Shown piece after piece: positions 17,844 to 24,677 of a stretch of DNA of 64,000 nt. The position numbers were made by a program, and so were the translations under genes. How positions within the stretch are numbered: position 1 is the stretch's first letter; each line of letters starts with the position of its first letter. Source of the stretch: UBA1402 sp964575345 (lineage in GTDB: Bacteria > Bacteroidota > Bacteroidia > Bacteroidales > UBA1402); contig CAZNQD010000004.1 in the NCBI GenBank assembly GCA_964575345.1, positions 1 to 64,000 of the forward strand, read 5' to 3'. A model generated the notes under the pieces. The model saw only the letters and a list, made by a program, of their open reading frames with translations, made no database searches and had not been told where the DNA came from.

Positions 17844-19772
17844 ATGGGAACCTTCCAAAAAACCGACTGGCTGCCCGTTACCAAAAAAGAGATGGAACTC
17901 AGAGGGTGGGAACAAGCCGACGTCGTCTTGTTTACAGGCGATGCTTATGTGGATCACCCCTCTTTTGGGGCCGCCGTAGCCGGGCGTCTGCTCGAAGCCT
18001 GCGGAATGAAGGTTGCCATCGTGCCTCAACCCGACTGGAGAGGAGATCATCGCGACTTCACCAAAATGGGGAAACCACGTTACTTTTTCGCCATTTCGGC
18101 CGGCTGCATGGATTCCATGGTCAACCGCTATACCGCCAACAAACGCCTGCGTTCCGACGATGCCTATACTGCCGGCGGACTGCCGGGAGCCCGTCCCGAC
18201 TATACTACCATCACTTACGCCAACATTCTGAAAAAGCTCTATCCCGAAGTCCCTATAGTGATTGGAGGTATAGAAGCCTCCATGCGCAGGCTAAGCCATT
18301 ACGATTACTGGTCTGAACGGCTTATGCCCGGCATCCTGGTCGACAGCAGGGCAGATTTACTGGTCTACGGCATGGGCGAAAAACCCCTGAAAGAAATTGC
18401 TGAATTATTGTTGTCCGGAGCTCCCTTCGAAGCCCTGCAAGAACTCAGGCAAGTCGCTTTTCTGAGGCCGGCAAGCACCGAAAAAGATAATGAAAGGCCA
18501 TCCGGAATAAAACTGCATGCGCACGAAGCCTGCCTGAACAGCAAACGCAAACAAGCCGAAAATTTTCGCATCATTGAGGAAGAATCCAACAAAATGGAAG
18601 CCTCTGTCCTGATACAAGCCGTCGGTAAAATGGAAATTGTGGTCAACCCGCCCCATCCTCCCCTCAGCAGCGAGGAACTCGATGCCAGCTTTGAGTTACC
18701 CTATACCCGCCTGCCTCATCCCAAATACAAGGACAAGCCCATTCCGGCTTACGAAATGATCAAGTTTTCGGTCAATCTTCACCGGGGCTGTTTTGGAGGT
18801 TGCGCCTTTTGTGCCATAGCTGCCCATCAGGGCAAATTTGTGGTAAGCCGCAGCAAGGAATCGGTTTTGAAAGAAGTGAGCCTGCTGAGCCAAAGAAGCG
18901 ATTTCAAAGGCTATCTGAGCGATTTAGGCGGCCCTTCGGCCAACATGTACCGCATGCAGGGACAAAACCTGGAAATATGCCAAAAATGTAAACGTAATTC
19001 CTGCCTTTTCCCGAAAATCTGTTTCAACCTCAACGTAGACCATCGCCCTTTGCTGGAATTATACCAGGCGGTTGATGCCTTGCCCGGCATAAAAAAAAGC
19101 GTTGTAAGCAGCGGTATTCGCTATGACCTGCTGCTACATTCTTCGCAACAAGCTTTAAAACCGGACAAAGCCGACCAGACCGCTATGCAAGAGGCTGCAG
19201 ACAAAGACAGGGCTGCGTGGGAATACACTCGTCAACTGATCGAAAATCACGTGTCGGGGCGGCTTAAAGTAGCACCCGAGCATACCGAAAGCCGGGTGTT
19301 AAACTGCATGCGCAAACCCGCTTTCTCACAATTCGTTCAATTTAAAGAGATTTTTGAGAAAATCGAAAACCGTCGTTTGCACGAACTACAAAAAAACGAA
19401 AACCGCGAAAGCAAAGCCAAAGGGCGTCAGGAACTCATTCCCTACTTTATATCCTCTCATCCGGCCTGCAGCGAAGAAGATATGGCTGAATTAGCCGCCA
19501 AAACCAGAACGCTTAATTTTAAACTGGAACAAATACAGGATTTCACCCCGACTCCCATGACCCCGGCAACGGAAATGTATTATACCGGCCTGGATCCCTA
19601 TGCACTCAAAGCTGTTTATACAGCAAAAAGCAAAGAAGAAAAATTAGCTCAGCGTCAATATTTCTTTTGGTATCGTTCACAAGATAAGGCCCAGGTAATG
19701 AATGCACTCAAAAAGCTGAAGCGAGCCGATCTTATAGAAAAACTTTACGGGAAAAGACCGGGAAAAGTATAA
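17844..19772 (+). CDS. YgiQ-family radical SAM protein
   Basis: 642 residues. The UPF0313/YgiQ N-terminal domain (DWLPVTKKEM, DAYVDHPSFG) is followed by a radical SAM core whose cluster motif is C-FGG-C-AF-C near residue 315 (RGCFGGCAFCAIAAHQG). Further Cys (ICQKCKRNSCLFPKIC) could hold a second cluster. The SGIRYDLLL and VAPEHT motifs are typical. Reaction unknown; the family is widespread but poorly characterised. Last gene of a transporter-mutS2-ygiQ run. Its 3' end overlaps the convergent rfbC gene by 28 bases. Confidence 0.93.
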   Translation: MGTFQKTDWLPVTKKEMELRGWEQADVVLFTGDAYVDHPSFGAAVAGRLLEACGMKVAIVPQPDWRGDHRDFTKMGKPRYFFAISAGCMDSMVNRYTANKRLRSDDAYTAGGLPGARPDYTTITYANILKKLYPEVPIVIGGIEASMRRLSHYDYWSERLMPGILVDSRADLLVYGMGEKPLKEIAELLLSGAPFEALQELRQVAFLRPASTEKDNERPSGIKLHAHEACLNSKRKQAENFRIIEEESNKMEASVLIQAVGKMEIVVNPPHPPLSSEELDASFELPYTRLPHPKYKDKPIPAYEMIKFSVNLHRGCFGGCAFCAIAAHQGKFVVSRSKESVLKEVSLLSQRSDFKGYLSDLGGPSANMYRMQGQNLEICQKCKRNSCLFPKICFNLNVDHRPLLELYQAVDALPGIKKSVVSSGIRYDLLLHSSQQALKPDKADQTAMQEAADKDRAAWEYTRQLIENHVSGRLKVAPEHTESRVLNCMRKPAFSQFVQFKEIFEKIENRRLHELQKNENRESKAKGRQELIPYFISSHPACSEEDMAELAAKTRTLNFKLEQIQDFTPTPMTPATEMYYTGLDPYALKAVYTAKSKEEKLAQRQYFFWYRSQDKAQVMNALKKLKRADLIEKLYGKRPGKV

Positions 19773-20305
19773 GCCTCTTTCAACAAAGGAGCTTGAGCGT
19801 CTTTGGGAGATAAGATGAGTTCAGCGGCCGGAATGGTCCAGGGTATACCCAGTTCGGGATCGGCGTAAAAAAGACGGCCTTCAGCCTGAGGAGCATAGAC
19901 ATTGTCCACTTTATAGGTAAATACCGCTTCGGGGCTCAACACCAGAAAGCCATGCGCAAAGCCCCTGGGAATAAAAAATTGTTTTTTGTTCTCCTCCGAG
20001 AGCTCCACGGCTACGTATTGGCCAAAATGCGGGGAATGCTGCCTCAAATCCACAGCCACATCCAGCACTCTGCCTAAAATAACCCGTACCAGTTTGGCCT
20101 GGGAATATTCCCCTTTTTGAAAATGCAAACCTCTCAGTACTCCTCGTGTTGATTTGGATTCATTATCCTGTATAAACCGAAGTTTACCAATGTGTTGTTC
20201 AAATAGCTCTTGTTTGAAAACTTCCGAAAAATAGCCCCGGGCATCGTTATAGACTTTGGGTTCGATCACCCACACACCGGGTATGGCTTGTTCTGTAAAT
20301 TTCAT
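19745..20305 (-). CDS. rfbC: dTDP-4-dehydrorhamnose 3,5-epimerase
   Basis: Converts dTDP-4-keto-6-deoxyglucose to dTDP-4-keto-L-rhamnose in the cytoplasm. About 186 residues of cupin fold, with RGYFSEVF, the catalytic-His motif GVLRGLHFQ, and FFIPRGFAHGFLVLSPEA. I chose the ATG at 20305 (MKFTEQAIPGVWVIEPK), which overlaps the rfbB stop as ATGA. Third gene of the rfbABC operon. The usual final enzyme, rfbD, is not in this window. Confidence 0.95.
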   Translation of the reverse strand: MKFTEQAIPGVWVIEPKVYNDARGYFSEVFKQELFEQHIGKLRFIQDNESKSTRGVLRGLHFQKGEYSQAKLVRVILGRVLDVAVDLRQHSPHFGQYVAVELSEENKKQFFIPRGFAHGFLVLSPEAVFTYKVDNVYAPQAEGRLFYADPELGIPWTIPAAELILSPKDAQAPLLKEAYTFPGLFP

Positions 20306-21414
20306 CGTTTGCTGTACATCCTTTCGTAATACTGTTGATAATCGCCCGAAGTAACATCGTTCACCCAATCCTGATGCTGAAGATACCATCGTATGGTTTT
20401 TTGTATGCCTTCTTCGAACTTGGTTTCGGGATACCAGCCCAACTCCTTGCCTATTTTGGCGGGATCGATGGCATAGCGCATATCGTGCCCCAGACGGTCG
20501 GCCACGTAGGTAATCAAATCGTAATTGATGCGGTCGATCCCGGTCTTTAGCACAGAACGGAATTCCGGTTCTTTTTCCATGATTTCACGAATGGAATCGA
20601 TGGTCATTTTGACGATCCCGATGTTTTGCTTTTCGTTGTGTCCTCCCACGTTGTAGACCTCGCCGGGACGGCCTTTGCGTATTACCATTTCGATGGCTTT
20701 GCAGTGGTCTTCCACATAGAGCCAGTCGCGAACATTGGTTCCCTGCCCGTAAACCGGCAGGGATTTACCTTCGAGTATGTTCTTTATAATAAGCGGTATA
20801 AGCTTTTCGGGAAAATGATAGGGCCCGTAATTATTGGAGCAACGGGTGATGGTGGCAGGCATCTTATAGGTTTCCACATAGGCCTTGACAAAGAGGTCGG
20901 CACTGGTTTTCGAGGCACTGTAGGGACTGCGTGGGTCCAAGGGGGTTTGCTCTGTGAAATAGCCCTCTGCTCCAAGGCTTCCGTACACTTCGTCGGTAGA
21001 AACCTGATGGAAACGGACATTCTCTTTCCATACCGGATAACCATGTGAGTCTTTACCATTGGTCCAGGCTCTTTTGGCTTCGTCCAGCAAATTTTGTGTC
21101 CCCAGAATATTGGTTTCCAAAAAAAGTTGGGGATTCTCGATACTGCGGTCTACATGGCTCTCTGCAGCAAAATTAACAACCACCTCTATGGGATAGCTCT
21201 CGAATAAATTCCGGACCAATGCCTGATCACAAATATTGCCTTTAACAAAAATGCAACATTTGCCGTCAACGTCTGCGGCAATGGTGCCGTAATTGCCGGC
21301 GTAGGTAAGGGCATCCAGCACTATCAGCTGAACTTCGGGATAATTGGCCAGCAGATATTTTACATAATTGGCTCCGATAAAGCCCGCACCGCCGGTCACC
21401 AGATAAGTTTTCAT
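20302..21414 (-). CDS. rfbB: dTDP-glucose 4,6-dehydratase
   Basis: Forms dTDP-4-keto-6-deoxyglucose from dTDP-glucose. An extended short-chain dehydrogenase of 370 residues with the NAD-binding TGGAGFIGANYVK at the N-terminus, FAAESHVDRSI, the substrate-binding VSTDEVYGSLG (Asp-Glu catalytic pair), YSASK with the catalytic Tyr and Lys, and NNYGPYHFPEKLIP. The C-terminal QHQDWVNDVTSGDYQQYYERMY is typical of RmlB. It overlaps rfbA upstream and rfbC downstream by 4 bases each, so the three are one translationally coupled operon. Confidence 0.97.
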   Translation of the reverse strand: MKTYLVTGGAGFIGANYVKYLLANYPEVQLIVLDALTYAGNYGTIAADVDGKCCIFVKGNICDQALVRNLFESYPIEVVVNFAAESHVDRSIENPQLFLETNILGTQNLLDEAKRAWTNGKDSHGYPVWKENVRFHQVSTDEVYGSLGAEGYFTEQTPLDPRSPYSASKTSADLFVKAYVETYKMPATITRCSNNYGPYHFPEKLIPLIIKNILEGKSLPVYGQGTNVRDWLYVEDHCKAIEMVIRKGRPGEVYNVGGHNEKQNIGIVKMTIDSIREIMEKEPEFRSVLKTGIDRINYDLITYVADRLGHDMRYAIDPAKIGKELGWYPETKFEEGIQKTIRWYLQHQDWVNDVTSGDYQQYYERMYSKR

Positions 21415-22271
21415 ACTAAAGAAAGAATGTATTGCCCGTAGGCTGTTTTGTTTAATTTTTCTCCCAGTTTTCGCAATTGTTCGCTGTCAATCCAACGATT
21501 ACGCCAGGCGATTTCTTCGATGCAGGACACGTAAAAACCCTGACGGTTTTGGATGGTGGCTACAAAATTGGAGGCTTCAAGCAAGCTGTCGCTGTTACCG
21601 GTGTCCAGCCAGGCAAAGCCGCGGCCAAACAATTCCACCTGCAAACTACCTTCGTCCAGATATACTTTGTTCAGGTCTGTAATTTCATACTCTCCTCTGG
21701 CCGAGGGTTTAAGATCAACAGCAAAACGAGTAACCCGCTCATCGTAAAAATATAAGCCGGGCACGGCGTAATTCGACTTTGGTTGAGCGGGTTTTTCTTC
21801 CAGAGACAACACCTTGCCGGTGTCGTCGAATTCGACCACACCGTAAGGACGGGGATCTTTCACATAATATCCGAAGATACAGGCTCCCTGTTTGAGAGCA
21901 ACAGCACGTTTTAACATAGTAGAAAAGCCCTGACCGTAAAACAGGTTGTCACCTAAAATCAAACAGGCCGGTTCTCCATTTAAGAATTCCGCTCCCAGCA
22001 CAAAAGCCTGAGCCAGGCCATTGGGCTGCTCCTGTACTTTGTATTGAAACGACATTCCCAGCGATTCTCCGCTGCCTAGTAATTCCCGGAACATAGGCAA
22101 GTCTCTTGGAGTTGAAATCACCAACACTTCGCGTATGCCGGCCAGCATGAGCGTAGACAGGGGATAATAAATCATGGGCTTGTCGTATACAGGCATGATT
22201 TGTTTGGAAATAGCGATTGACAGAGGAAACAATCGGGTGGCGCTTCCGCCGGCTAGAATAATTCCTTTCAT
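21411..22271 (-). CDS. rfbA: Glucose-1-phosphate thymidylyltransferase
   Basis: Makes dTDP-glucose from dTTP and glucose-1-phosphate, the first step toward dTDP-6-deoxysugars for surface glycans. About 286 residues. The nucleotide-binding loop reads GIILAGGSATRLFPLS (Ala replaces the common Gly), followed by KQIMPVYDKPMIYYPLSTLM, LGDNLFYGQ and YFYDERV, all RmlA signatures. The ATG at 22271 was chosen as it starts MKGIILAGG; the longer frame adds an unrelated 16 residues. A strong promoter with correct spacing lies just upstream. Confidence 0.96.
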   Translation of the reverse strand: MKGIILAGGSATRLFPLSIAISKQIMPVYDKPMIYYPLSTLMLAGIREVLVISTPRDLPMFRELLGSGESLGMSFQYKVQEQPNGLAQAFVLGAEFLNGEPACLILGDNLFYGQGFSTMLKRAVALKQGACIFGYYVKDPRPYGVVEFDDTGKVLSLEEKPAQPKSNYAVPGLYFYDERVTRFAVDLKPSARGEYEITDLNKVYLDEGSLQVELFGRGFAWLDTGNSDSLLEASNFVATIQNRQGFYVSCIEEIAWRNRWIDSEQLRKLGEKLNKTAYGQYILSLV

Positions 22272-22302
22272 TGCAGGGTTTTTAGGTTTTAGCAAGAAAA
22301 CA

Positions 22303-22333
22303 CAAAGATAAGCATACACTTAAATATTGCAAA
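22303..22333 (-). promoter_or_regulatory. Promoter of the rfbABC operon
   Basis: On the minus strand TTTG (22333-22330), a 19-base spacer and TATCTTTG (22310-22303) match the Bacteroidetes -33/-7 consensus with ideal spacing. Transcription would start near 22296, giving a leader of about 25 bases. Confidence 0.7.
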
Positions 22334-22399
22334 CTTATGCTCTGGCTTTATTTCTTTTTTGAAGGAATGTTTCGCGCATATTTATTCCAATTTATTTCT

Positions 22400-22407
22400 T
22401 ACATTTG
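22400..22407 (+). promoter_or_regulatory. -7 promoter box for mscL
   Basis: TACATTTG fits TAnnTTTG. The predicted leader to the ATG at 22512 is about 100 AT-rich bases. Confidence 0.4.
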
Positions 22408-22511
22408 TATCAACGCAGCGAGTAAATTTAATGCTTACATCTTCGGCATTTATATCATTGTTTAAATCCTTATATTTAATTCTTTATTATTCACTCTTTA
22501 TTTAAATTTTT

Positions 22512-22970
22512 ATGAGCTTTATCGGAGAATTTAAGAAGTTTGCCCTCAAAGGCAACGTGGTAGACATGGCTGTCGGTATTATTATCGGAGCTGCTTTTGG
22601 CAAGATTGTATCCTCAGTGGTGGCTGATATCATCATGCCCCCCATTGGATTGTTGGTAGGTGGTGTTAATTTTACCGACCTGGCCTGGAAAATCAAACCC
22701 GAAACGCTGGACGAACTGGGCAACGTAGTCGCCCCTGCGGTAACGTTGAATTACGGTAACTTTCTGCAAGTCACCCTCGATTTCCTGATTGTTGCTTTTG
22801 CCGTTTTTCTTCTGGTTAAATTCATCAACGAACTGGGCAAAAAAACAGAAGAACTTACCAGGAAAAAACAGGCTGAACAAACAGCAGCTCCTGCAGAACC
22901 TGCCAAACCGGTTATATCCAAAGAAGAAAGTTTATTAACCGAAATCCGCGATTTATTGGCTAAGAAATAA
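22512..22970 (+). CDS. mscL: Large-conductance mechanosensitive channel
   Basis: Opens on sudden turgor rise and releases solutes across the inner membrane. 152 residues with an N-terminal amphipathic helix (MSFIGEFKKFALKGNVVD), TM1 with the pore-lining GIIIGAAFGKIVSSVVADIIMPPIG signature, a periplasmic loop, TM2 (LDFLIVAFAVFLLVKFIN) and a charged C-terminal bundle ending in ESLLTEIRDLLAKK. All are canonical. Monocistronic, convergent with the transporter that follows. Confidence 0.96.
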   Translation: MSFIGEFKKFALKGNVVDMAVGIIIGAAFGKIVSSVVADIIMPPIGLLVGGVNFTDLAWKIKPETLDELGNVVAPAVTLNYGNFLQVTLDFLIVAFAVFLLVKFINELGKKTEELTRKKQAEQTAAPAEPAKPVISKEESLLTEIRDLLAKK

Positions 22971-23017
22971 AGGAAGCCAGCCTGAATAAAGTCGAAATTC
23001 AAGAAACGGTGAAATCT

Positions 23018-23698
23018 TTATAAATCCTTAATTTTAAATGGATTGTACGAGATATTCTTATCAAAGACTTCGACTTGTTCCACTTTTTTCAGATAAACAA
23101 CGATTCTTGAGGTCAAAGGCAATACAAGAATCTCATAAGCCGTCTTCATTCCTGTTTGAGTTAGTATCAGCATCAACAGGTCTGAAGGCGGCAATATGCC
23201 TGTAAAAGCTATACTGAAAAACACCAAAGAATCCAGCCCCTCACCAGCCAGAGTGGATAACACAGCCCTTAGTGAAAAACGCCGCCCCTGATGACGCAAT
23301 TTCATTTTACTCATCACGAAAGCATTCAAAAAAGAACCGCACAAAAAAGCCACAAAACTGGCCAGAGTCAATCGCAATGTATTACCCAAAACCAGCGAAA
23401 AAGCCTCCTGATGATGAAAATTAACAGAACCGGGCACATGAATGCTCAGCTGAAAAACGGCCACAGCCAGAAAATTCATCAAGAAACCGCTCCAGATAAT
23501 TAATCTGGCTTTACGAAATCCCCAGACTTCGGAGATCAGGTCGTTGACTATATACGAAATGGGAAATATCAACAAGCCGGCAGTAGCTTCTATCGGGCCT
23601 AAGGCTATAGTTTTTTGCTCTACAATGTTGGCAACGATCAGGCAAACCGTAAAAAGCAGCCCGCAGAGCATGTAGGCTACAGACAATTGTCTTTTCAT
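23018..23698 (-). CDS. YhhQ-family (VUT) queuosine-precursor transporter
   Basis: About 226 residues with six predicted transmembrane helices. The VUT/DUF165 features are visible: the first helix YMLCGLLFTVCLIVANIVEQKTI, FPISYIVNDLISEVWGFRKAR (the PI-x-Y-x-x-x-D-x-x-x-E-V-G-x-x-x-A motif), and GEGLDSLVFFSIAFTG near the end. E. coli YhhQ imports the queuosine precursors preQ0 and preQ1. The ATG at 23698 (MKRQLSVAYM) was chosen because the longer frame overlaps the next gene and has no membrane character. I see no preQ1 riboswitch in the 56-base gap upstream. Confidence 0.88.
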   Translation of the reverse strand: MKRQLSVAYMLCGLLFTVCLIVANIVEQKTIALGPIEATAGLLIFPISYIVNDLISEVWGFRKARLIIWSGFLMNFLAVAVFQLSIHVPGSVNFHHQEAFSLVLGNTLRLTLASFVAFLCGSFLNAFVMSKMKLRHQGRRFSLRAVLSTLAGEGLDSLVFFSIAFTGILPPSDLLMLILTQTGMKTAYEILVLPLTSRIVVYLKKVEQVEVFDKNISYNPFKIKDL

Positions 23699-23736
23699 AA
23701 TCTTGTTTTTAACGTGGTTCTCAAGTACACGGGCCG

Positions 23737-23744
23737 CAAAGGTA
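23737..23744 (-). promoter_or_regulatory. -7 promoter box for the YhhQ-type gene
   Basis: The minus strand reads TACCTTTG, about 39 bases before the ATG at 23698, in the gap after the MurU-like gene. Confidence 0.45.
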
Positions 23745-23754
23745 AGAAATAAAT

Positions 23755-24609
23755 TTAAAATTGCTTTTCGGCCAGCAACAATTGTTCCGGACTGCCTATG
23801 TCCATCCATTTACAGGAACTCTGATCCATGCCCAGTATACTATATTTACGGGCTAAGCGCAAATAAACATCGGTGATGGAAAAAACACCTTCTTCCTCAA
23901 TTAAAGGAAAAATGGAGGGTGAAAGACAATGTATGCCCATAAATCCCACAGGATGTAAGGCTTCTTCCTGCCTGGAAATTTTCTGTTCCCCGCTGAGCCT
24001 GTTTTCCCAACCACAGAGTAAATTGTGTTGATTAAGCAGAAAACAACGATCCTTAAAATCATTCCGAACGGCCAGCACCGCCAGAGGATACTGCCCGCCG
24101 GTTTGAGCTTTAGGTAGAGTTTGGGGTTGAACCCGGTATTGAGATTGAGATTGAGTTTTAGGTTGGTGCTGAACCTGAATCGAAGATTGAGCCTGAACAG
24201 GAGGCTGAGCCTGAAAAGGAGCTGACATCAGGCTCAGCGCTTGTTCAGTAAACAATTTTAGGTTGATATCACTCAAAACATCGACGTTGTGTACCAAAAA
24301 AGCTCCGTCTTTTAAGAGAGCTGCCATTTTTTTCAAGCCCCCTCCGGTCTCGAGTAACAATTCCCTTTCGTCCGAAATATCAAAATTAAGGCCGGGCTTG
24401 CTCTTGGCATAAAGCTCCAGAGCCTTTTCCACCTGGCCGGCAAAAGCGTGCACATTCACCACATATTCCCTGATACCGGCTTCGTACAGTTTATCCATTA
24501 TCCGGTAAAGCATGGGACGTCCCTGTATACTGACCAGGGCTTTGGGTTTGTCCAGTGTATGCGGATACAAACGGGTACCTAAACCCGCGGCAAACAAGAC
24601 TGCTTTCAT
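23755..24609 (-). CDS. MurU-like sugar-1-phosphate nucleotidyltransferase with Gln-rich insert
   Basis: About 284 residues. The nucleotidyltransferase signature VLFAAGLGTRLYPHTLDKPKAL is at the N-terminus, then a catalytic VHNVDVLSD (metal-binding Asp) and a C-terminal WMDIGSPEQLLLAE. This is the MurNAc-1-phosphate uridylyltransferase type (MurU), which with AmgK returns MurNAc to UDP-MurNAc. An AmgK-like kinase is encoded two genes upstream on the same strand. Between ALSLM and LAVLAVRND, where relatives have only a few residues, there is an insert of about 45 residues of alternating x-Gln-x-Gln (residues about 129-172). The insert keeps frame. The ATG at 24609 begins the conserved domain. 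Nucleotide and sugar specificity are inferred from context. Confidence 0.82.
   Translation of the reverse strand: MKAVLFAAGLGTRLYPHTLDKPKALVSIQGRPMLYRIMDKLYEAGIREYVVNVHAFAGQVEKALELYAKSKPGLNFDISDERELLLETGGGLKKMAALLKDGAFLVHNVDVLSDINLKLFTEQALSLMSAPFQAQPPVQAQSSIQVQHQPKTQSQSQYRVQPQTLPKAQTGGQYPLAVLAVRNDFKDRCFLLNQHNLLCGWENRLSGEQKISRQEEALHPVGFMGIHCLSPSIFPLIEEEGVFSITDVYLRLARKYSILGMDQSSCKWMDIGSPEQLLLAEKQF
24094..24225 (-). repeat. In-frame CAR-NNN hexanucleotide repeat tract in the murU-like gene
   Basis: On the coding strand CAG or CAA alternates with a variable codon for roughly 20 units, e.g. ACTCAATCTCAATCTCAA. The units are degenerate, so the tract is old or decaying, but its period of 6 is clear. 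Confidence 0.7.
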
Positions 24610-24627
24610 TTTCGATGCATTAAAGGG

Positions 24628-24635
24628 CAAAGATA
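24628..24635 (-). promoter_or_regulatory. -7 promoter box for the MurU-like gene
   Basis: The minus strand reads TATCTTTG, 19 bases before the ATG at 24609. It overlaps the end of the terminator hairpin of the gene upstream. A CAAA (TTTG on the minus strand) at 24651-24654 is only 15 bases away, closer than usual for -33. Confidence 0.45.
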
Positions 24636-24665
24636 GGGAAACTTCCTTGCCAAAGTTTCCCTATC
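24632..24665 (-). terminator. Hairpin between the large T9SS gene and the MurU-like gene
   Basis: GATAGGGAAACTT (24632-24644) and AAGTTTCCCTATC (24653-24665) form a perfect 13-bp inverted repeat with an 8-base loop, 12 bases after the upstream stop. The T-run after it is weak. Confidence 0.6.
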
Positions 24666-24677
24666 CTGACGAAAAGC

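Noticed and set aside
24094..24225. Possible CRISPR or minisatellite array
   Set aside because: Units are six bases, degenerate and coding in frame; no spacer structure.
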